A DNA stretch of 28,253 nt from JBKDZR01 sp047971485 (lineage in GTDB: Bacteria; Pseudomonadota; Alphaproteobacteria; Rhodobacterales; Rhodobacteraceae): assembly GCA_047971485.1 (NCBI GenBank), contig JBKDZR010000115.1:1-28253 (forward strand). The letters are read 5' to 3'. Under the pieces are notes generated by a model. That model did no database searches. It was not told the origin of the DNA and saw only the letters and a list, made by a program, of their open reading frames with translations. The position numbers and the translations under genes were made by a program. Numbering within the stretch: the first letter of the stretch is position 1; every line of letters begins with the position of its first letter. This document shows, piece after piece, positions 1 through 5,838 of the stretch.

Positions 1-60
1 ACCCGCCTGAAAGAGCTTGTCCTGACCCACCATCCTCTGGCACAGGATCATTCCGACTGA
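1..60 (+). CDS. 3' end of an unidentified gene (partial)
   Basis: Frame 1 is open from the first base to a TGA at 58-60 and gives 19 residues ending in His-Ser-Asp. Frame 2 stops at once, and the next gene (trmFO) starts 17 nt after this TGA on the same strand, so this is probably the tail of an upstream gene in the same transcript. The fragment is too short to identify. It could be chance open frame; the short distance to trmFO is the main support. Confidence 0.4.
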   Translation, partial: TRLKELVLTHHPLAQDHSD

Positions 61-77
61 CAACCGAGGATCCCCGC

Positions 78-1412
78 ATGACCGAAACCCTGCATATCGT
101 TGGCGGCGGCATGGCCGGATCCGAGGCCGCCTGGCAGGCCGCCAACATGGGCGTACGTGTCGTTCTGCACGAGATGCGCCCCCAGGTCGGTACCTTTGCC
201 CATCGCACCGGAAACCTGGAGGAAATGGGTTGCTCCAACTCCTTCCGCTCAGATGATGACGAACAGAAAGCCGATGGTCTGCTGCATTGGGAAATGCGTG
301 CGGCTGGTGGGCTGATCATGGCCATGGCCGACGCCCACGCCCTACCGGCAGGCAGCGCACTGGCCGTGGATCGCGATCAATTCGCCGAATCTGTGACTGC
401 ACGGCTACTGGCCCATCCCCTGATTGAGGTGACGGGCGGCGAAATCACCACCCTGCCCGAGGACGGCCAGTGGATCATCGCGACCGGCCCACTGACCTCG
501 GATGCCCTGGGTCAGGCGATCCGAGCGGAAACCGGCGCCGAGGCCCTGGCCTTTTTCGACGCCATCGCCCCCATCGTCCATTTCGACACGATCGACCTGT
601 CCAAGGCTTGGTTCCAATCACGCTACGACAAGGGCGAGACGGAAGAGGACCGCAAGGCCTATCTCAACTGCCCGCTGGACAAGCCCGGCTATGAGGCCTT
701 CATCGATGCTCTTCTGGCCGCCGATAAAACCGAGTTCCACGAGGGCGAAACCGCCGGTTATTTCGACGGCTGCCTGCCCATCGAGGTGATGGCCGAACGC
801 GGCCGTGAAACCCTGCGCCATGGCCCGATGAAGCCGGTAGGCCTGACCAATCCGCACCAGCCCGAGATCAAGCCCCATGCCGTGGTTCAGCTGCGCCGCG
901 ACAATGCACTAGGGACGCTCTATAATATTGTCGGCTTCCAGACAAAGATGAGGTACGGCGCGCAAACAGATGTTTTTAAAATGATACCCGGACTGCAGGA
1001 TGCCAGCTTTGCCCGGCTTGGTGGCATCCACCGCAACACGTTCATCAACTCGCCGACACTTCTGGACAGCCAGATGCGGCTGAAATCAAAGCCCAACATC
1101 CGCTTCGCCGGACAGATCACCGGGGTTGAGGGCTATGTAGAAAGCGCCGCCATGGGTCTTCTGGCCGGGCGCATGGCCGCCGCCGAGCTGCTGGGCCAGC
1201 CGGTCAGCGCCCCACCCCCGGAAACCGCCACCGGCGCGCTGATCACCCATATCAGCGGCGGGGCCGAAGCGAAGACGTTCCAACCAATGAACGTCAATTT
1301 CGGCCTCTTCCCCCCGGTGGACATGAAAGGTGGGCGCCGCAACCGCCCGGCCCGCTACAAGGCCTATACCGATCGGGCGAAATCCGCTTGGCAGGCCTGG
1401 CTGACCGCCTGA
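78..1412 (+). CDS. trmFO: Methylenetetrahydrofolate-tRNA-(uracil-5-)-methyltransferase TrmFO
   Basis: TrmFO makes 5-methyluridine at position 54 in the T-loop of tRNA, using methylenetetrahydrofolate as carbon donor and FAD as reductant. It is the folate-dependent alternative to SAM-dependent TrmA. The 444-residue product is full length. A Rossmann FAD site with GGGMAGSEAA lies at residues 9-18. The conserved GCSNSFRSDD block is at 51-60 (Cys52), and the YFDGCLPIEVMAERG block contains Cys232; family studies give these two cysteines roles in catalysis. The C-terminal half has the GxHRNTFINSP and GxITGVEGYVESAAMG blocks typical of the GidA/TrmFO fold. The ATG at 78 has GAGG about 11 nt upstream. 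TrmFO is standard in Rhodobacterales, so identification is firm. Confidence 0.97.
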   Translation: MTETLHIVGGGMAGSEAAWQAANMGVRVVLHEMRPQVGTFAHRTGNLEEMGCSNSFRSDDDEQKADGLLHWEMRAAGGLIMAMADAHALPAGSALAVDRDQFAESVTARLLAHPLIEVTGGEITTLPEDGQWIIATGPLTSDALGQAIRAETGAEALAFFDAIAPIVHFDTIDLSKAWFQSRYDKGETEEDRKAYLNCPLDKPGYEAFIDALLAADKTEFHEGETAGYFDGCLPIEVMAERGRETLRHGPMKPVGLTNPHQPEIKPHAVVQLRRDNALGTLYNIVGFQTKMRYGAQTDVFKMIPGLQDASFARLGGIHRNTFINSPTLLDSQMRLKSKPNIRFAGQITGVEGYVESAAMGLLAGRMAAAELLGQPVSAPPPETATGALITHISGGAEAKTFQPMNVNFGLFPPVDMKGGRRNRPARYKAYTDRAKSAWQAWLTA

Positions 1413-1481
1413 AAGCTTGGGGTCGTGGCCCAACCATCCTATTTATGAACGACATGATTTGATACGGAAGACCCAACCGCA

Positions 1482-1667
1482 ATGCTCTATCTGCTGGCGA
1501 TCATTCTGCCACCGCTGGCCATCCTGTTGGCTGGCCGCCCGATTCTGGGCATCGTCCTCTTTTTTATCTGGGTGCCGGCGCTGTTCTTTTCCGGCGGGCT
1601 GACCCATCCAATGTTCATCATCCTGGCCTGGCTGCTGGTGCATCAATCGGCAGTCAGCCGGACCTGA
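1482..1667 (+). CDS. Small two-helix membrane protein, Pmp3/YqaE-like
   Basis: This 61-residue protein is almost entirely hydrophobic: two predicted membrane helices (about residues 2-17 and 21-55, the second possibly broken by Pro31 and by a Gly-Gly pair) joined by a short polar turn. The Leu-Pro-Pro-Leu segment near residue 10 followed by Gly-Arg-Pro resembles the start of the Pmp3/YqaE family, whose yeast member affects membrane potential and salt tolerance; the match is by eye and the family call is tentative. It lies 69 nt after trmFO and ends 6 nt before gluQ, so it is probably translated from the same transcript. GGAAG lies about 13 nt upstream of the ATG, a poor spacing. No function can be assigned from context. 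Confidence 0.72.
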   Translation: MLYLLAIILPPLAILLAGRPILGIVLFFIWVPALFFSGGLTHPMFIILAWLLVHQSAVSRT

Positions 1668-1673
1668 GCCAGG

Positions 1674-2546
1674 ATGCGCACGCGCTTTGCCCCGTCCCCG
1701 ACCGGGCCGCTGCATCTGGGCCACGCCTATTCGGCCCTGCTGGCGGCGGATCTGGCCACGCGGCTGGGCGGGCAGTTCCTGTTGCGCATTGAGGACATCG
1801 ATCAGACCCGCGCCCGGCCCCACTGGGAAAACCGGATTTACGACGATCTGACCTGGCTGGGCCTGCACTGGCCCCAACCCGTGATGCGTCAGTCCGACCG
1901 GATGCCAGCCTATCGCACCGCATTGGACAGGCTGTGGTCCCGGGGCCTGATCTATGCCTGCCACTGTTCACGCCGTGACATCCGCGAGGCCCTGGCCGCC
2001 CCCCAGGAAGGTATGGCGGCACTCGGCCCAGACGGCCCGGTCTATCCCGGAACCTGCCGGCCTGCGACACCCGGCTCCGGAACAAAGGCGCCGAGGGATG
2101 TTGCGTTACGCCTGAACATGGCCCGCGCCATGAATCTGATCGGAGAAGATATCCAGTTCACGGAAATCGGCCCCGAAGGCACAGATCATGCCATCCGCAG
2201 ACAAAGCGCCACCCAAATGTGCCAAACCGTCGGCGATGTGGTGCTGGCGCGCCGTGACATGGACACCTCTTATCACCTGTCAGTGGTGCTGGATGATGCT
2301 GAACAGGGCATCACCCATGTGGTTCGCGGCGCCGATCTGGCCGACGCCACCTTTATTCATGTCGTGTTGCAGCGCCTTCTCGACCTGCCGAGTCCGATCT
2401 ACCTGCACCATCGGCTGATCCGTGATCCAGCCGGCAAGCGGCTGGCCAAGCGTGATGATGCCCGTGCCATCGCCCTTTATCGGGATGAAGGCAAAACCCC
2501 CGCAGATATTCGAAGGATGGTAAACCTCAGACCATCGGGGTCATGA
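1674..2546 (+). CDS. gluQ: Glutamyl-Q tRNA(Asp) synthetase
   Basis: GluQ-RS is a shortened paralogue of glutamyl-tRNA synthetase that attaches glutamate to the queuosine base at the wobble position of tRNA(Asp), rather than to a tRNA 3' end. The 290-residue length fits, because the anticodon-binding half of GluRS is missing. The HIGH-type motif is APSPTGPLHLGHA (residues 6-18). Cys96, Cys98, Tyr124 and Cys128 match the family's zinc site (CxC, then YxxxC). The KMSKS equivalent is the KRLAKRD segment near residue 257. It follows the small membrane gene by 6 nt with no strong ribosome binding site, suggesting coupled translation. Its last 20 nt overlap the end of hisI on the other strand. Confidence 0.95.
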   Translation: MRTRFAPSPTGPLHLGHAYSALLAADLATRLGGQFLLRIEDIDQTRARPHWENRIYDDLTWLGLHWPQPVMRQSDRMPAYRTALDRLWSRGLIYACHCSRRDIREALAAPQEGMAALGPDGPVYPGTCRPATPGSGTKAPRDVALRLNMARAMNLIGEDIQFTEIGPEGTDHAIRRQSATQMCQTVGDVVLARRDMDTSYHLSVVLDDAEQGITHVVRGADLADATFIHVVLQRLLDLPSPIYLHHRLIRDPAGKRLAKRDDARAIALYRDEGKTPADIRRMVNLRPSGS

Positions 2547-2886
2547 TCTCAACTTCAACACCATTCCTTATAGCACTGTAAAAGCAGCTTTTCCTATTCG
2601 TATGACAGGCTGGCCCCGTCTGGCGAACCACCACCAGCAAGCAATCCCTGTCGCAATCCACACGCAGATCCACCAGATCCTGAACATGGCCACTGGTATC
2701 GCCCTTGATCCAAAAGGTCTGGCGCGAACGCGACCAATAGGTCACCCGCCGGCTTTCCAGCGTACGCTGGATCGCCTCGCGGTTCATCCACGCCATCATC
2801 AGAACCTCGCCGGTTTCCTCTTCTTGGGCAATAACCGGGATCAGGCCCCGGTCATCATATTGCAGGCTGTCTGCATCGAATTTCAT
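2527..2886 (-). CDS. hisI: Phosphoribosyl-AMP cyclohydrolase
   Basis: HisI opens the purine ring of phosphoribosyl-AMP, the third step of histidine synthesis. The 119-residue protein is a stand-alone cyclohydrolase without the HisE pyrophosphohydrolase domain, as usual in alphaproteobacteria. Metal ligands are visible: the VDCDRDC segment gives Asp77, Asp79 and Asp81 for magnesium, and Cys78, Cys94 and Cys101 have the family spacing (16 and 7 residues) for the structural zinc. The ATG at 2886 has AGGGA about 9 nt upstream. The 3' end overlaps gluQ by 20 nt on the opposite strand, and the gene diverges from the Fe-S scaffold gene. No other his gene is in view. Confidence 0.96.
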   Translation of the reverse strand: MKFDADSLQYDDRGLIPVIAQEEETGEVLMMAWMNREAIQRTLESRRVTYWSRSRQTFWIKGDTSGHVQDLVDLRVDCDRDCLLVVVRQTGPACHTNRKSCFYSAIRNGVEVEIMTPMV

Positions 2887-2896
2887 CGCGATCCCT

Positions 2897-2924
2897 TTGC
2901 CATCCTTGCCTGCCCCTTTATGTA
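2897..2924 (+). promoter_or_regulatory. Candidate promoter for the Fe-S scaffold gene
   Basis: TTGCCA (2897-2902) and TATGTA (2919-2924) are separated by 16 nt in the 65-nt gap between the divergent hisI and scaffold genes. Transcription would start about 20 nt before the ATG at 2952. The match is by eye only, and the -35 box overlaps the first region upstream of hisI. Confidence 0.35.
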
Positions 2925-2951
2925 GAGGGGACCGGGAGCAAGGAAAAGCCG

Positions 2952-3401
2952 ATGTCCGACAGCGATCTGATCAATCTCTATTCCAAGCGCATCCTGGCGT
3001 TGGCAGCGGATATTCCCCATCTTGGGCGGCTGGATCATCCCGACGGCACGGCACGCCGACGGTCGCCCCTGTGCGGATCGGTGGTCACGGTGGATGTGAT
3101 CCTGCGGGAGGGGCGCGTCGCGGATTTCGCCCAGGATGTAAAGGCCTGCGCCCTTGGACAGGCCGCCGCCGCCGTGGTCGGCGCCCATGTCATCGGCCAG
3201 GATCGTGGCGGGATTGCAGCAGCCCGCGATGCCTTGAGCGCAATGCTGAAATCCGGCGGACCGTCCCCCGCTACCCCCTTTGACGGGCTGGAGATCCTGC
3301 GACCAGCAGCGGATTTCGGCAATCGCCATGCCTCAATCCTGCTGTCGCTGAACGCGACACTGGACGCGATCGACGCCGCTGACCGGGCGAATTGCGCCTA
3401 A
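2952..3401 (+). CDS. IscU/NifU-N-like iron-sulfur cluster scaffold protein
   Basis: The 149-residue protein belongs to the IscU/SufU/NifU N-terminal family, which holds a nascent Fe-S cluster before transfer to apoproteins. The SPLCGS motif carries Cys41, and VKACALGQAAA carries Cys66, the first two cluster ligands of the family. The third ligand region reads Arg-His-Ala-Ser-Ile-Leu (125-130). His126 matches the IscU histidine, but the following cysteine is replaced by Ala127. A cysteine at 148 near the C-terminus may or may not compensate. AAGGAAAA precedes the ATG at 2952. No iscS, suf or hscA gene is nearby, so its partners are not visible here. The fold is clear; whether it acts as a canonical scaffold is less certain. 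Confidence 0.88.
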   Translation: MSDSDLINLYSKRILALAADIPHLGRLDHPDGTARRRSPLCGSVVTVDVILREGRVADFAQDVKACALGQAAAAVVGAHVIGQDRGGIAAARDALSAMLKSGGPSPATPFDGLEILRPAADFGNRHASILLSLNATLDAIDAADRANCA

Positions 3402-3416
3402 GCATCTTCAGGGTAC

Positions 3417-3450
3417 AAAAAAACTGCCGCCTCTGTTCAGAGTGCGGCAG
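3417..3450 (-). terminator. Intrinsic terminator of the LexA-box small gene
   Basis: CTGCCGC (3424-3430) pairs with GCGGCAG (3444-3450), and the stem continues with CTCT/AGAG after a one-base bulge. On the minus strand the hairpin is followed at once by seven T (3423-3417). This is a textbook rho-independent terminator for minus-strand transcription, 93 nt beyond the stop codon of the 40-residue gene. On the plus strand there is no T-run, so it should not stop the scaffold gene transcript. Confidence 0.85.
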
Positions 3451-3456
3451 CAAAAG

Positions 3457-3532
3457 CGTGGATCCCCCACCCGACAGGTCATTTAGGATCAACCCAGTCT
3501 GTTGGGGGCAGGCAGGTCAATGCGGATCCACG
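3457..3532. repeat. 9-bp perfect inverted repeat in the 3' region of the small LexA-box gene
   Basis: CGTGGATCC (3457-3465) and GGATCCACG (3524-3532) are perfect inverted repeats 58 nt apart. Between them CCCA (3493-3496) and TGGG (3503-3506) can form an inner hairpin. On the minus strand the structure lies between the stop codon of the small gene and its terminator, so it would close most of the mRNA 3' untranslated region into one folded domain. It may be an RNA element or a chance pairing. Confidence 0.55.
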
Positions 3533-3542
3533 AGGCGGGCGA

Positions 3543-3665
3543 TCAGACCAGAGCCGGCAGATGAAGCAACGCGAAAAACGTCAGCAGCATCCCGCCCGCC
3601 CCAAGCAGGTCGCGCCACAAATAAGGGCCGGACCGGGTCAGGGCGATTTTGACATCTTCAAGCAT
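3543..3665 (-). CDS. Small single-span membrane protein with upstream LexA boxes (probable SOS gene)
   Basis: This 40-residue ORF starts at an ATG (CAT at 3663-3665) with a near-perfect ribosome binding site, GGAGGTG, ending 5 nt before the start, and stops at TGA (3543-3545). Residues 1-19 are polar and mixed in charge (Glu3, Asp4, Lys6, Arg11, Arg18, Asp19). Residues 20-40 form one hydrophobic segment rich in Leu, Phe and Gly that runs to the C-terminus. Two perfect GTTC-N7-GTTC LexA boxes lie 14-81 nt upstream, and a strong terminator follows, so it looks like a self-contained SOS-inducible unit downstream of recG. The design recalls TisB (E. coli membrane peptide toxin) and SidA (Caulobacter SOS division inhibitor), but I see no sequence match I could defend. 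Function is unknown; expression and membrane location are inferences. Confidence 0.8.
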   Translation of the reverse strand: MLEDVKIALTRSGPYLWRDLLGAGGMLLTFFALLHLPALV

Positions 3666-3678
3666 GTTTCACCTCCGT

Positions 3679-3693
3679 GTTCCTATAATGTTC
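3679..3693. promoter_or_regulatory. LexA box (proximal)
   Basis: The plus strand reads GTTC-CTATAAT-GTTC, a perfect match to the alphaproteobacterial SOS box GTTC-N7-GTTC. It lies 13 nt upstream of the ATG of the 40-residue gene and would cover a likely -10 element (CATTAT on the minus strand, 3690-3685), so bound LexA should block transcription start directly. Confidence 0.82.
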
Positions 3694-3731
3694 CAATAGC
3701 ACCCGTTAACGATTCGGGTAAAGTGGATTTG

Positions 3732-3746
3732 GAACAAATGCGGAAC
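3732..3746. promoter_or_regulatory. LexA box (distal)
   Basis: The plus strand reads GAAC-AAATGCG-GAAC, which on the minus strand is GTTC-N7-GTTC, a second perfect alphaproteobacterial SOS box. Its centre is 53 bp from the proximal box and it begins 4 nt after the recG stop codon. The two boxes lie in opposite orientation and flank the presumed promoter of the small gene. Confidence 0.82.
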
Positions 3747-3750
3747 TTTA

Positions 3751-5838
3751 TCAGGCATCCAGCAATTTCAGCGCACGGTCCTGTTCCAGAAGCCATAAAA
3801 GCGTGCGCACAGCCTGCCCCCGCAGGCCAGTCAGGTCAGGATCACTGGCCAGCAACGCCTCGGCATCCCGCCGCGCGGTTGCCATCAACCCGGCCTGGGT
3901 TTCCAGATCGGCAATACGGAAGCGCGGCAAGCCGGATTGCGCCACGCCCAGCACATCGCCCGCCCCGCGCAGGACCAGGTCCTCCTCAGCGATGCGGAAC
4001 CCATCCTCAGTTTCGCGCAGCAGGGTCAGGCGCCGCCGTGCCGTTTCCGTCAGGTTCGATCCATAGACCAGCAGGCAGGTCGATTGCGCCTCTCCCCGCC
4101 CGACCCGGCCGCGCAACTGATGCAATTGCGACAAACCAAAGCTTTCCGCCTGTTCTATCACCATGATCGAGGCTGCCGGCACGTTCACCCCAACTTCAAT
4201 CACCGTCGTCGCCACCAGCACCGACAGACGCCCGGCGACGAAATCAGCCATCACCCGGTCCTTGTCCTCGCCGGCCATCTGGCCATGAACCAACCCCACG
4301 CGGCCCTCTCCCAAGGCTACACGCAGGGCCCGGAACCGGCTTTCGGCGGCAACCAGGGCCACCACTTCACTTTCCTCGACCAGGGGGCACACCCAATAGG
4401 CCTGACGGCCCTGCCCGATGGCATCAGTCAGATGCGCCACCACCTCATCCAGCCGCTCGGCAGATAACAGCGCCGTCTGAACCGGTTTGCGCCCGGGCGG
4501 TTTCTCATCCAGCACGGACAGGTCCATATCGCCATATTGCGTCATCGCCAGCGACCTCGGGATCGGCGTGGCCGTCATCACCAGCACATCGGCTTGTCGC
4601 CCCTTGTCACCAAGGGCCAGACGCTGGCGTACCCCGAACCGGTGCTGTTCGTCGATGACCGCGAGACCGAGATCGTGATAGAGAACATCGCCCTGGAACA
4701 CGGCGTGCGTGCCCACCAGGATGTCGATCTTCCCAGAGGCCAGATCGGCCAGGATCGCCCGCCGCGCCGCGCCGCTGTCACGCCCGGTCAGACAGGCCAG
4801 GCGCAGGCCCGCAGCCTCGGCCAGAGGGGTCAGCCCTTCGGCATGTTGCCGCGCCAGGATCTCGGTCGGCGCCATCAGCACACCCTGCGCCCCGGCCTCA
4901 ACCGCCTGAACAAGCGCCAGCAGGGCAACCAGCGTCTTGCCCGATCCGACGTCGCCCTGCAGCAGCCGGTTCATCCGAAACGCCGAGGCCATATCGGCCC
5001 CGATTTCCGCCAAAACCCGGGCCTGTGCGCCCGTCAGATCGAAACCGCTGGCGGCCATCACCCTGTCACGCACCTTCCCGGTGCCTGCCAGGGACCGCCC
5101 CCGACGGCGCCGCGATCGGGCCCGTGCCAGGGCCAACGTCGTCTGATGCGCGAAGAATTCATCATAGGCCAGACGCACCCGCGCCGCCGCCTGGGCCGAG
5201 ACATCGCGCAAAGCCGTGGGGTGATGCGCCGCCACCATGGCCGCGCGCCAGCCCGGCCAGCCCTCACGCGCCAGAAGGGGCGGGTCGATCCAGTCCGGCA
5301 AATCCGGCGCCCGATCCAATGCTGCCCCCGCCGCCCGGGCCATCTGCCGTCCGCTCAACCCCTCGGTCAGGGGATAGAGCGGCTCAAACTCCGGGATCTC
5401 TGCCGCCCGGGCCGGGGCCACCACATGATCTGGGTGAACGATCTGGGCATGGCCGTCAAAGAACTCGACCTTGCCGGAAATCAGACGTGTCTCATCGACC
5501 GGCAGCAAGCGGCGCAGATAGTCTTCGCTCGGGCGAAACCATACCAGGGTAAAGGCGGTTTGCGCGTCCTCTACCGTGATTCGATAGGGCCGGCCGCGCA
5601 CGGTCGGTGGCGTGTGGCGCAGAACCCGGGCCTCGACCGTCACCACCTCGCCCGGGGCCGCGCCCTGAACGCTGTCGCGGCGGCGGCGATCGACCCCGCC
5701 CGAGGGCAGCGTATAGATCAGATCGCGCGGGCGGGTGATGGCCATTTTCTCGAACAGGCGCGCAGTCTTGGCGCCGATCCCCGGCAAGGTTTCGAGACCG
5801 GCGAACAGCGGAAACAGGATCTCGGGTCGCCCGCTCAT
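3751..5838 (-). CDS. recG: ATP-dependent DNA helicase RecG
   Basis: RecG remodels stalled replication forks and branch-migrates Holliday junctions. The 695-residue product is full length. The N-terminal wedge (OB-fold) domain runs to about residue 150. The helicase core has Walker A GDVGSGKT at 295-302, the DEQHRFG box at 396-402, the MTATPIPR motif, and the QLHQLRGRVGRG motif VI, followed by the RecG C-terminal region. Its ATG overlaps the ligA stop codon (ATGA), so the two repair genes are translationally coupled. Its stop codon is 4 nt from the distal LexA box of the next gene on the strand; no LexA box is seen upstream of recG itself. Confidence 0.97.
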   Translation of the reverse strand: MSGRPEILFPLFAGLETLPGIGAKTARLFEKMAITRPRDLIYTLPSGGVDRRRRDSVQGAAPGEVVTVEARVLRHTPPTVRGRPYRITVEDAQTAFTLVWFRPSEDYLRRLLPVDETRLISGKVEFFDGHAQIVHPDHVVAPARAAEIPEFEPLYPLTEGLSGRQMARAAGAALDRAPDLPDWIDPPLLAREGWPGWRAAMVAAHHPTALRDVSAQAAARVRLAYDEFFAHQTTLALARARSRRRRGRSLAGTGKVRDRVMAASGFDLTGAQARVLAEIGADMASAFRMNRLLQGDVGSGKTLVALLALVQAVEAGAQGVLMAPTEILARQHAEGLTPLAEAAGLRLACLTGRDSGAARRAILADLASGKIDILVGTHAVFQGDVLYHDLGLAVIDEQHRFGVRQRLALGDKGRQADVLVMTATPIPRSLAMTQYGDMDLSVLDEKPPGRKPVQTALLSAERLDEVVAHLTDAIGQGRQAYWVCPLVEESEVVALVAAESRFRALRVALGEGRVGLVHGQMAGEDKDRVMADFVAGRLSVLVATTVIEVGVNVPAASIMVIEQAESFGLSQLHQLRGRVGRGEAQSTCLLVYGSNLTETARRRLTLLRETEDGFRIAEEDLVLRGAGDVLGVAQSGLPRFRIADLETQAGLMATARRDAEALLASDPDLTGLRGQAVRTLLWLLEQDRALKLLDA

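Noticed and set aside
1417..1433. TTGGG-N7-CCCAA hairpin after trmFO as a terminator
   Set aside because: The stem is only 5 bp with no T-run, and the next genes seem co-transcribed.
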